Assembly (NCBI GenBank): GCA_021815655.1
Contig: JAKAGJ010000031.1
Location: 1-10,013, forward strand
Source: Deltaproteobacteria bacterium
Lineage (GTDB): Bacteria > Desulfobacterota > Desulfarculia > Desulfarculales > Desulfarculaceae
Length of the DNA: 10,013 nt
Direction of reading: 5' to 3'
Shown here: positions 1 to 6,225 of the stretch, one piece after another
Layout of the letters: every line of letters starts with the position of its first letter
Position numbering within the stretch: position 1 is the first letter of the stretch
Notes under the pieces: model-generated
Told to the model about the DNA's origin: nothing
Database searches by the model: none
Seen by the model: the letters and a program-made list of their open reading frames with translations, nothing else
Program-made: the position numbers and the translations under genes

Positions 1-1164
1 CTGGTCCATGGACTGGCCGGCCTGGCTGGTGATGTCATTGGCCTGGCCCGCGTGCTCGGCGGTGCCCTTTATCATGGAGTTCATCTCCTCCAGGGAGGCC
101 GAGGTCTCCTCCAGGGCGGCCGCCTGCTGGGAGGCGCCGGCGGCCAGGCTCTGGGCGGCGGTGGAGACCTCGGCGGCGGCGGCGGTCACCTGCTCCGCCC
201 CGGCGCTCAAGGCCTGGGCGGCGCGTCCCAGGGGGCGGGCCACCGAGCGCCCCAGGAAAAAGAGCACGGCCAAGAGGGCCAGCAGGCCGGCGCCGGCCAC
301 GGCCAGGTTGAGGTTGCGGGTGCGGTAGACGCTGGCGAAGACCTCGTCGGCCTGGATCACCGTGGCCATGGTCCAGTCCAGGCCGCCGCCGCAGGGTTGC
401 GAGGCGGCGATCCAGTCCTTGCCGTCCTGGCTGAAGTGGGCCAGTCCGCTCTTGTGGGCCAGAAGGGCCTGGCCGTAGGCGGTCTTGCTCAGGTCCTCCT
501 TCATCACCTTGGACTTGTCGGGGTGAGCCAGGAGCTGGCCCTTGTTGTCGAAGATCACCACGTAGCCCGTCTTGCCGACCTTGAGGGAATCCACGAAGCG
601 CTCGGTGAGAAAGCCCAGGTTAACCGAAGTGACCATCACCCCCAGCACCTGCCCCTGGTCCTTGAGGGGCGCGGCGATGATGAAGGTGGGCTTGTTGTTG
701 ACGCGGCTGATGATCACCTCGGAGATGGCGCTGTTGCCCTGCATGGATTTCTTGAAATAGGGGCGGTCAAAGACGTTGACCTTGCCCACCGAGGGGGCGT
801 CGCTGGAGGCCACGTAAAGGCCGTCGGCCCCGGCCAGGGAGATTCGCTCGAAGGCCTTTTGGTCTTGCAGTTGCCGAGCCAGCTCGGAGTTGGCCAGATG
901 CACGGCGGCCTCGGTCTTTTGCTTCAACGCGTCGCGGTAGACCAGGCGCAGGCTGGACTGCTCCACCTGGCGCCTGGCCTCCTCCAGCCAGACCTCAAAG
1001 AGCTGGGCGGCGTTGCGGGCCAGGCCCGTGAGCTCGCCCTCGCGGGAGTCCAGCAGGGCCTGGCGGAAATTGGCGTAGGAGATGGCGGTGTTGGCCACCA
1101 CCACCAGGAGCACCAAGAGCACCACCGGCACTATGATCCTCGTCTGCAAGCTGACTTTCTTCAT
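1..1164 (-). CDS. Methyl-accepting chemotaxis protein with dCache sensor, N-terminal part (cut by window edge)
   Basis: This is a membrane chemoreceptor that would sense a periplasmic ligand and signal to CheA/CheW. The reading frame is open from the ATG at 1164 down to base 1, giving 388 visible residues; the rest of the signalling domain lies outside the window. Residues about 9-28 form a first membrane helix. Residues about 40-275 form the sensor region, including the Cache-type motif DRPYFKKS near residue 135 and a second Cache-like stretch ending in GLDWTMATVI. A second membrane helix spans about 286-305, followed by RSVARPL at 306-312, the start of a short HAMP-like linker. The visible signalling start contains QQAAALEETSASLEEMNSM, typical of MCPs. 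A weak ribosome site (AAAGGGA in gene sense, 1172-1178) lies 8 nt before the ATG. It is transcribed divergently from the tusA-like gene. Family assignment is firm; the ligand cannot be told from sequence. Confidence 0.94.
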   Translation of the reverse strand, partial: MKKVSLQTRIIVPVVLLVLLVVVANTAISYANFRQALLDSREGELTGLARNAAQLFEVWLEEARRQVEQSSLRLVYRDALKQKTEAAVHLANSELARQLQDQKAFERISLAGADGLYVASSDAPSVGKVNVFDRPYFKKSMQGNSAISEVIISRVNNKPTFIIAAPLKDQGQVLGVMVTSVNLGFLTERFVDSLKVGKTGYVVIFDNKGQLLAHPDKSKVMKEDLSKTAYGQALLAHKSGLAHFSQDGKDWIAASQPCGGGLDWTMATVIQADEVFASVYRTRNLNLAVAGAGLLALLAVLFFLGRSVARPLGRAAQALSAGAEQVTAAAAEVSTAAQSLAAGASQQAAALEETSASLEEMNSMIKGTAEHAGQANDITSQAGQSMDQ

Positions 1165-1745
1165 GCTGGTTTCCCTTTCGCCGAGGCCGCCGGCCCCTGT
1201 GCCCAATTTGGTATGCGCAATAATTTTACTATACTTGGGGTCCGGGAAGCGACAGCTAAGCAGCCTGGCCGTCCCAGCCGGCCGGGAGCCCGGCCGCCCG
1301 GAGCTATGATAATACAGTTAACGAACACCTGAATAGCCTTCGCCTAGTTCCCAGGGCGGACGGTGCCTTGGCACGTCTTGAGGGCCCCTTCGCGGCCACC
1401 ACCAATTATCTATAATATATACTTGATTAGTCCATTAATACGCCGCAGGATCATCTCTGGCCCCGGGGGCGTCCTGGCGCCACAGCCAGGCCTCCCCTTC
1501 CCAATAATGGGATATTGGTATTGGCATTAATTAGTATCCGCCAGTCAGCGCGAGCGATTTGCTTCATAACTAAGCTTTATTTATGTATTTTTTATAATTT
1601 ATAAGTTACACAGTAAAAAATACTTGACGAACCCCCAAATTGCCCGATAAATAATATAACACTATGAACGATATTGCTGGGCCCGGCCCCTCCGCCGGTG
1701 GCCCCGCGCAAGCAAAAAGCAACTTTTTCGCCAAGGAGTTCCGCC
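1165..1745. other. Divergent intergenic region with AT-rich patches
   Basis: These 581 bases separate the minus-strand chemoreceptor from the plus-strand tusA-like gene, and I see no convincing gene in them. In a GC-rich window, roughly 1401-1440 and 1558-1675 are strikingly AT-rich. Small structures are visible: an inverted repeat CCTGGC/GCCAGG at 1473-1478 and 1485-1490, another CCAATA/TATTGG at 1501-1506 and 1513-1518, and AAAAAG/CTTTTT at 1714-1719 and 1723-1728 just before the tusA ribosome site. On the minus strand a -10-like TATAGT (1233-1228) lies about 64 nt before the chemoreceptor start but lacks a good -35 box. The region most likely carries promoters and operators for both directions. 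Confidence 0.6.
1624..1651 (+). promoter_or_regulatory. Candidate sigma-70 promoter for the tusA-like operon
   Basis: TTGACG at 1624-1629 matches the -35 consensus at five of six positions. After a 16-nt spacer, GATAAA at 1646-1651 matches the -10 consensus at four of six. The surroundings are AT-rich, which would favour melting. Transcription would start near 1658-1660 and leave a leader of about 86 nt that contains the small AAAAAG/CTTTTT hairpin at 1714-1728. This is a pattern match only. Confidence 0.38.
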
Positions 1746-1988
1746 ATGTCCCAGACGATCAAGGCCGACAAGACCCTGGACCTCAAGGGCCTGCCCTGTC
1801 CCATGCCGGTGGTCAAGGTGAGCAAGGGCATCAAGGAGGTGCAGGTGGGGCAGGTGCTCATGGCCGAGACCAGCGACCCCGGCGCCCTGGCCGACTTCCC
1901 GGCCTGGGCCAAGACCAGCGGCAACGAGATATTGGACACGGTGCAGGAAGGCAACACCGTGAAATTCTACATCCAGCGCAAGGCCTGA
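1746..1988 (+). CDS. TusA-family sulfur carrier protein
   Basis: This is a small cytoplasmic protein of 80 residues, the usual size for TusA/SirA/YeeD proteins, which carry sulfur as a persulfide on a conserved cysteine and pass it to partner proteins. The N-terminal motif LDLKGLPCPMPVVK holds the family CPxP signature at residues 18-21, with Cys18 as the expected sulfur-accepting residue. The typical second half follows, with a VGQVLMAETSDPGA strand region and a conserved-looking C-terminal NTVKFYI strand. The start at ATG 1746 is chosen because AAGGAG (1733-1738) sits 7 nt upstream; the frame is open further upstream to 1674, but that extension is low-complexity and unlike the family. The cytochrome b gene follows after 45 nt, so the two are probably co-transcribed. 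In this setting the protein is more likely a partner of the redox module than the tRNA-thiolation TusA of enterobacteria, but that is inferred from context. Confidence 0.9.
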   Translation: MSQTIKADKTLDLKGLPCPMPVVKVSKGIKEVQVGQVLMAETSDPGALADFPAWAKTSGNEILDTVQEGNTVKFYIQRKA

Positions 1989-2033
1989 TTCCTGGACGGC
2001 GGCGGCGCCCGCCGGCCCTAGCCCAAGGAGGCC

Positions 2034-2747
2034 GTGGTGGAAACCATCTACTACCTGGTCCTGGTGCCCATGGTTTACGGGGCCTTTGTGGTCTTCGGCC
2101 TGGGCAGCGTCCTGCGCCTGGCGGCCCTGTGGCGCCGGCCGCCCCAGCCCAGCACCCTGCGCATTCACGCCCGCAGGGCGCCGGGCTGGCTGGGCGCCCT
2201 GGCCGACAGCTTTCTGCTGCCCACGGTGCGCCGCCACAACCCTCTGTTGTGGGTCTTCCTGATGATCTTCCATGTGTGCCTGCTGCTGCTCATCCTGGGG
2301 CACCTGGAGCTGTTCAAACGCTTCGAGGTGTTGCAGGTCATCGAGCATCAGGTTTTCCTGGGCCGCGGCCTGGTGGGCCTGGCCCTGACCCTGGCCCTTC
2401 TGTTCTTCCTGTTCCGGCGCTTCGTCTCGCCCAACCGCGACCTCTCGGTGCCCGAGGACTACTACCTGCTCATCCTGCTCCTGCTCACGGTGCTCTTTGG
2501 CAGCCAGATGGACTGGGCACGTTCCTGGTACGGCTACGGCGAGCTTACCGTGGAGGACTACCGGGCCTACCTGATGAGCCTAGTGCTGTTGAAGCCTCAG
2601 TTGCCCAGCGCCGTCACCGGCTCGGGGCATTCCTTCATGCTGGTGTTGCATGTCTTCTTCGCCAACCTCTTTTTGATCTTCTTCCCCTTCAGCAAGATCA
2701 TGCACGCCTTTTTGGCCCTGCCCGTCAACAAGCTGCGCCGGGGCTAG
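2034..2747 (+). CDS. NarI/DsrM-like membrane cytochrome b (respiratory nitrate reductase gamma-type)
   Basis: This is a 237-residue integral membrane protein of the NarI/DsrM type, which binds two b hemes and moves electrons between the quinone pool and a partner subunit. Hydrophobic segments at about 5-32, 70-92, 110-128, 142-160 and 200-222 give the five helices expected of NarI. His80 and His90 in helix 2 are 10 apart, and His206 and His224 near the last helix are 18 apart. These spacings equal those of the four heme-ligand histidines of E. coli NarI (56/66 and 187/205), which strongly supports a di-heme protein. There is no nitrate reductase alpha or beta subunit nearby; the next gene, 76 nt on, encodes an HdrD/DsrK-like Fe-S protein, the usual partner in DsrMK, Tmc and related complexes. 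The start is GTG 2034 or, better spaced from AAGGAGG (2025-2031), GTG 2037. Nitrate reduction is unlikely; the electron donor or acceptor is unknown. Confidence 0.87.
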   Translation: MVETIYYLVLVPMVYGAFVVFGLGSVLRLAALWRRPPQPSTLRIHARRAPGWLGALADSFLLPTVRRHNPLLWVFLMIFHVCLLLLILGHLELFKRFEVLQVIEHQVFLGRGLVGLALTLALLFFLFRRFVSPNRDLSVPEDYYLLILLLLTVLFGSQMDWARSWYGYGELTVEDYRAYLMSLVLLKPQLPSAVTGSGHSFMLVLHVFFANLFLIFFPFSKIMHAFLALPVNKLRRG

Positions 2748-2823
2748 AGGCCAGTGCCAAACAAGCAGCATCCGCGCCCCCCGGCGGTGGAGCCACCTTC
2801 GCCGGGCATGGAAAGCCAACGCC

Positions 2824-4077
2824 ATGGATGAAAAAACCCGCCAGGACCTGCTGAAGCTCTTCGAGGGCAAACTCAACCAGGCCATGCGCCTGTACCTGGA
2901 AACCTGCTCGCGCTGCGGGGTCTGCACCGAGGCCTGCCACGTGTACGCCTCCATGCCCCAGGCCAAGTACATCGCAGCCTACCGCGCCGAGATCGTGCGG
3001 CGCATCTACAAGAAGTACTTCAAGAGCCAAGGGCGCTTCTGGCCCAGCCTGGGCCAGTCCAAGGACCTGACCGAGATGGCCCTGGAGGAACTCTACGAGG
3101 CGGCCTACTCCTGCACCGGTTGCCGGCGCTGCATGGTCTACTGCCCCTTCGGCATCGACACCCAGATGATAATGTCCATCGCCAAGCTGCTCTTGGTGGG
3201 CGCCCACGCCGAGCCCGAGATACTGACCATGCTGGCCGACACCTCCATCGCCAAGGGCGAGTCCTTGGAGATATTCCGCGAGGGCTTCCTGGCCGGGATC
3301 AAGCGCCTGGAGGCCGAGGTGGTGGCCAAGTGGCAGTCCCAGGCGGGCGACACGGTCATACCCGTGGACAAGCAAGGCGCCGACCTGCTTTACGTGGCCC
3401 TGGCCGGCGCCCACTCCATCATCCCCGCGGCGGCGGTCTTCAACGCCGCCCGGGAAAACTGGACGCTCTCCTTCTTCGAGGCCGTGAACTTCGGGGCCTT
3501 CGTGGGCGACCCCACGCGCACCAAGCTGATCCTGGAGCGCATCGTGGGCGAGGCCAAGCGCCTGGGGGTCAAGGAGGTCTGCATCTGCGAGTGCGGCACC
3601 GCCTTCCGGGTCATGAAGCAGCTCTCCGGCCCGCAGCCCTTCCAGGTCTCTTCCATCACCCAGGTGCACGCCCGCTATATCCGCGAGGGGCGCATCAAAC
3701 TGGACCCCAGCAAGAACCCCGAGCCCCTGACCTACCACGACCCCTGCCAGATCGCGCGCAACGCCGGGGTGATCGACGAGCCGCGCTATATCCTGCAACA
3801 CCTGGCCAGCGACTACCGCGAGCTGGCGCCGGAGCCCATCTACAACTGGTGCTGCGGCGGCGGCGGCGGCCTGGTGGCCCTGGGCGAGGAGACCCTGGAT
3901 TTCCGCATGAAGTCGTCGCGGGTCAAGGCCGAGCAGGTGCGAAAGACGGGGGCCAAGACCCTCTGCACCGCCTGCGAGAACTGCCACACCCAGCTCAGCG
4001 ACCTGAATCAGCACTACCAACTGGGCCTGGAAGTGAAGTTCTTGAGCTCCATGGTGGCCGAGGCCCTGGTGCCCTGA
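2824..4077 (+). CDS. HdrD/DsrK-like (Fe-S)-binding oxidoreductase with CCG cluster site
   Basis: This is a 417-residue cytoplasmic iron-sulfur protein of the HdrD/DsrK/TmcB/GlpC group. Two ferredoxin-type [4Fe-4S] motifs are complete: Cys28, 31, 34, 38 and Cys97, 100, 103, 107 (the last followed by Pro). The C-terminal half has the CCG signature: Cys308 in YHDPC, Cys343-Cys344 in NWCCGGGGG and Cys381/Cys384 in CTACENC. The spacing is CX34CCX36CXXC, within the published pattern for the noncubane [4Fe-4S] site of heterodisulfide reductases. The first CCG half is degenerate, with a CICECG segment at 253-258, as is common in DsrK-like proteins. With the preceding cytochrome b it would form a membrane-attached complex that exchanges electrons between quinone and a thiol/disulfide or electron carrier. 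The ribosome site is weak (GGAAAG, 2810-2815). No flavin or NAD domain is present. The actual substrate (a DsrC-like protein, a persulfide on TusA, or ETF) cannot be decided from this sequence. Confidence 0.9.
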   Translation: MDEKTRQDLLKLFEGKLNQAMRLYLETCSRCGVCTEACHVYASMPQAKYIAAYRAEIVRRIYKKYFKSQGRFWPSLGQSKDLTEMALEELYEAAYSCTGCRRCMVYCPFGIDTQMIMSIAKLLLVGAHAEPEILTMLADTSIAKGESLEIFREGFLAGIKRLEAEVVAKWQSQAGDTVIPVDKQGADLLYVALAGAHSIIPAAAVFNAARENWTLSFFEAVNFGAFVGDPTRTKLILERIVGEAKRLGVKEVCICECGTAFRVMKQLSGPQPFQVSSITQVHARYIREGRIKLDPSKNPEPLTYHDPCQIARNAGVIDEPRYILQHLASDYRELAPEPIYNWCCGGGGGLVALGEETLDFRMKSSRVKAEQVRKTGAKTLCTACENCHTQLSDLNQHYQLGLEVKFLSSMVAEALVP

Positions 4078-4087
4078 AGCAAGTCCC

Positions 4088-4131
4088 CTCCGGCCGTTGG
4101 CCGCCCCTGGGCCGCGGGGAGACGGCCGGAG
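4088..4131 (+). other. Long-arm inverted repeat between the Fe-S gene and the fadL-like gene
   Basis: CTCCGGCCG at 4088-4096 is a perfect 9-base inverted repeat of CGGCCGGAG at 4123-4131, with a 26-nt GC-rich loop. It begins 10 bases after the Fe-S gene stop. No T-run follows, so it is not a standard rho-independent terminator. It could act as an mRNA stability or processing element that separates expression of the redox module from the downstream porin, or as a weak attenuator. Confidence 0.4.
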
Positions 4132-4182
4132 CCGCATCCATACACCGCAGTCTGAAAAATGGGAGGAAGGGGTAACCAAAGC

Positions 4183-5412
4183 ATGAACAAGATGATCCGC
4201 GCACTGGGCGCCTTGGCCCTGTGCCTGGCCCTGGCCGCTCCGGCCTGGGCCACCAACGGCATGAACATGATTAGCTTCGGCGGCCAGGAGGCGGGCATGG
4301 CCGGGGCCAGCCTGGGGGTCTCCGACAACCCCGTGGCCATGAACAACAACCCCGCCGGCCTGTCCCAGATCAAGGGGCAGGAGCTGACCTTCGGCGTGTC
4401 GGCCCTGATGCCCAACCTCAAGCATGAGGACCGCTTCCACAACAGCGAGGACGGCAAGAGCAACACCTTCCTGCTGCCCATGGCCGCCTACGCCTACCAT
4501 CAAAAGGACAACCCCTGGACCTTCGGCCTGGGGCTCTTCGGCCAGGGCGGCATGGGCGCCGAGTTCAGCAACCTCAACACCGCCTTCGGCACCAAGGACC
4601 AGACCTACACCAACGTCTCCTACGCCAAGGTGACTCCCTCCCTGGCCTATCAGGTCAACGACCGACTCTCCCTGGGCGCGGCGCTCAACGTGGGCTACGC
4701 GGCCATGGAGATGAAGTTTTTTCCCAACACCGTGGCGCCGGGCATGTTCTACGGCATGAACCTGCAAAACGTCTACGGCTTCGGCTACGGCATCAAGGCC
4801 GGGGCCCAGTACAAGGCCTCGGACATGGTCACCCTGGGCCTGGTCTACACCTCCAAGAGTTCCCTGGACTTCAAGCACGGCGACATGACCTTCGCCGGCA
4901 TGGGTAAGTACAGCGCCGAGGTGGAGGGCTTCAATTGGCCCCAGTCGCTGGGCGCCGGCGTGGCGGTGCGCCCCACCAGCAAGTGGCTGTTGGCCCTGGA
5001 CCTCACCTGGGTCAACTGGAAGAACGCCATGGACCAGGTGGACATAAAGACCAACGCCCCCGGTCCCTTGAGCGACGTGCGCTTCAACATGGACTGGAAG
5101 GACCAGGTGGTGCTGGCCCTGGGCGCGGCCTATAAGCTCACCGACACCTGGACCCTGCGCGCCGGCTACAACTATGGCAACAACCCCGTGCCCGCCGATC
5201 ACCTGAACCCCTTGTTCCCGGCCATCCCCGAGCACCACCTCACCATGGGCCTGGGCTACAAGATCAACGACAACTGGTCCCTGGACGCCGGCTGGGAGCA
5301 CGCCTTCAGCAAGTCCGTGACCTACACCAACAACGATACGCCCTTCGGCCCCAACGCCGTGGAGACCCACGACCAGAACACCGTCTCGGTCTTCGCCAGC
5401 TTCAAGTTCTAG
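4183..5412 (+). CDS. FadL/OmpP1/TodX-family outer-membrane transport protein
   Basis: This is a 409-residue outer-membrane beta-barrel of the FadL family, which lets long-chain fatty acids or aromatic and other hydrophobic compounds cross the outer membrane. Residues 1-23 form a signal peptide ending APAWA, with cleavage before Thr24. The mature N-terminus has the family pattern: TNGMN, then GMAGASLGVSDNP, and an NPAGL motif at 56-60. Alternating aromatic and hydrophobic strands run through the rest, and the protein ends SVFASFKF with a C-terminal Phe, the usual signal for barrel assembly. ATG 4183 is chosen over the in-frame ATG 4159 because the purine-rich GGAGGAAGGGG (4162-4172) precedes it and the signal peptide then begins with a normal MNKMIR. 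It follows the Fe-S gene by 105 nt on the same strand and is closed by a strong terminator. The substrate cannot be inferred with confidence; long-chain fatty acid is the default for the family. Confidence 0.9.
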   Translation: MNKMIRALGALALCLALAAPAWATNGMNMISFGGQEAGMAGASLGVSDNPVAMNNNPAGLSQIKGQELTFGVSALMPNLKHEDRFHNSEDGKSNTFLLPMAAYAYHQKDNPWTFGLGLFGQGGMGAEFSNLNTAFGTKDQTYTNVSYAKVTPSLAYQVNDRLSLGAALNVGYAAMEMKFFPNTVAPGMFYGMNLQNVYGFGYGIKAGAQYKASDMVTLGLVYTSKSSLDFKHGDMTFAGMGKYSAEVEGFNWPQSLGAGVAVRPTSKWLLALDLTWVNWKNAMDQVDIKTNAPGPLSDVRFNMDWKDQVVLALGAAYKLTDTWTLRAGYNYGNNPVPADHLNPLFPAIPEHHLTMGLGYKINDNWSLDAGWEHAFSKSVTYTNNDTPFGPNAVETHDQNTVSVFASFKF

Positions 5413-5433
5413 CCAGCCTGTACCCGTCCCCGG

Positions 5434-5465
5434 CGGCGGCTCCCCGGCGGGGGCCGCCGTTTTTT
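5434..5465 (+). terminator. Rho-independent terminator after the fadL-like gene
   Basis: Bases 5434-5444 pair with 5449-5459 (11 pairs including one T-G wobble) around a CGGC loop, and six Ts follow at 5460-5465. It starts 22 bases after the fadL stop codon and ends the tusA-to-fadL transcription unit. Confidence 0.92.
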
Positions 5466-5730
5466 ATGGGGCTACAGCCAGGCGGGTTGGCGGTGGACAA
5501 ACGCGGTCCAGTTGGGCAGACTGCTAGGTATGAGATTGGCAGGCTGCTGAAAAACAGCCTGTTGGCCGGCCAAGGACGGCCCGCCAGAAAGCGCGGGCTC
5601 TTATGGCCAAGTTTTTTGGGTGAGTTAGCTGAACTGATTTCGGCTAATGTGGGTTAAAAAGTCCATGGACGGACTTTTCAACAGCCTGTCATGTGATGCA
5701 GCCGGTCAAACCGCAGCGTGAGGACTATCC
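5466..5730. other. Intergenic region upstream of the SH3-protease-cyclase operon
   Basis: No gene is supported here. It begins at the end of the terminator and includes the MITE-like inverted-repeat element (5540-5688). The last 42 bases contain TGAGGA at 5719-5724, the ribosome site for the SH3 gene. I see no convincing -35/-10 pair, so the promoter of the downstream operon is unidentified and may lie in or be supplied by the element. Confidence 0.5.
5540..5688. mobile_element. MITE-like element with 14-bp terminal inverted repeats
   Basis: CAGGCTGCTGAAAA at 5540-5553 is matched at 13 of 14 positions by the reverse complement of TTTTCAACAGCCTG at 5675-5688. The 149-bp segment has no coding capacity. 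It contains further hairpins: CAGGCTG/CAGCCTG at 5540-5546 and 5555-5561, a 12-base palindrome TTGGCCGGCCAA at 5562-5573, GCCCGC/GCGGGC at 5579-5584 and 5593-5598, and AAAAGTCC/GGACTTTT at 5657-5664 and 5671-5678. No obvious target-site duplication flanks it. The build fits a small non-autonomous transposon remnant or an intergenic structured repeat. Confidence 0.5.
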
Positions 5731-6225
5731 ATGCCCAAATACAAAATCTCCCTGGCGGCGGCGGCCTTGCTCTTGGCCGCCGGCCTGGCCTGGGCCGCTG
5801 GCGAGGCCATGAGCGTGCAGGTGCGCGAGGGGCAACTTCGCGCCCAGCCCAGCTTCCTGGCGGCCCTGGTGGCCACCCTGCCCTATGGCGAGCGCGTGCA
5901 GGTCGCGGGCGAGCAGGGTCCCTGGAAAAAGGTGACCTCCAGCCAAGGCGCCAGCGGCTGGATGCACGTCTCCTCCCTCACCCCCAAAGCCGTGGTGCTG
6001 CAAGGCGGGCGGGGCGCCGCGGTAGGTAGCGCCTCGGGCGAGGAGATGGCCCTGGCCGGCAAGGGCTTCAACAAGGACGTGGAGGCCGACTTCGCGGCCC
6101 ACAACCGGGGGGCCAACTTCGCCGCGGTGAACAAGATGGAGCAAAGCTACCGCTTCGCCCAACCCCAGATATTGGCCTTTGCCCAAGAGGGCGGGCTGGC
6201 CCCCAGCGCGGGAGGTGGCCGATGA
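5731..6225 (+). CDS. Secreted SH3-domain protein
   Basis: This is a 164-residue exported protein. Residues 1-22 are a signal peptide (basic MPKYK, a long Ala/Leu core, cleavage about AWA-AG). Residues about 27-85 form a bacterial SH3 domain (SH3b/SH3_3 type), visible as VQVREGQLRAQPS, LPYGERVQV, GPWKKV and the closing GWMHVSSL. Such domains usually bind peptidoglycan or cell-wall peptides. The C-terminal part, about 110-155, is a predicted helical region (FNKDVEADFAAHN, MEQSYRFAQPQILAFAQEGGL) of no function I recognise. TGAGGA at 5719-5724 precedes the ATG by 6 nt. Its stop codon overlaps the start of the M48 protease gene (ATGA at 6222-6225), so the two are translationally coupled and probably act together in the periplasm, the SH3 protein perhaps as a cell-wall anchor or adaptor for the protease (inference). 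Confidence 0.85.
   Translation: MPKYKISLAAAALLLAAGLAWAAGEAMSVQVREGQLRAQPSFLAALVATLPYGERVQVAGEQGPWKKVTSSQGASGWMHVSSLTPKAVVLQGGRGAAVGSASGEEMALAGKGFNKDVEADFAAHNRGANFAAVNKMEQSYRFAQPQILAFAQEGGLAPSAGGGR

Noticed and set aside
52..1332. A 426-codon plus-strand frame opposite the chemoreceptor
   Set aside because: It is a shadow of the minus-strand MCP, whose translation has clear membrane, Cache and signalling motifs.
1593..1598. A perfect TATAAT hexamer upstream of the tusA-like gene
   Set aside because: No acceptable -35 box lies 15-19 nt upstream, and in such AT-rich sequence the hexamer can occur by chance.
1664..2854. A 396-codon plus-strand frame across the tusA-like and cytochrome b genes
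   Set aside because: It is out of frame with both real genes, Pro/Gly/Arg/Ala-rich and without domain features.
2725..5370. An 881-codon open frame on the minus strand opposite the Fe-S and fadL-like genes
   Set aside because: It is antisense to two well-supported genes, is rich in Gly/Val/His/Leu/Gln as expected from the complement of GC-rich codons, and has no recognisable motif.
5466..5657. A 63-codon plus-strand frame after the fadL terminator
   Set aside because: It starts immediately at the terminator T-run, has no ribosome site and runs into the inverted-repeat element.
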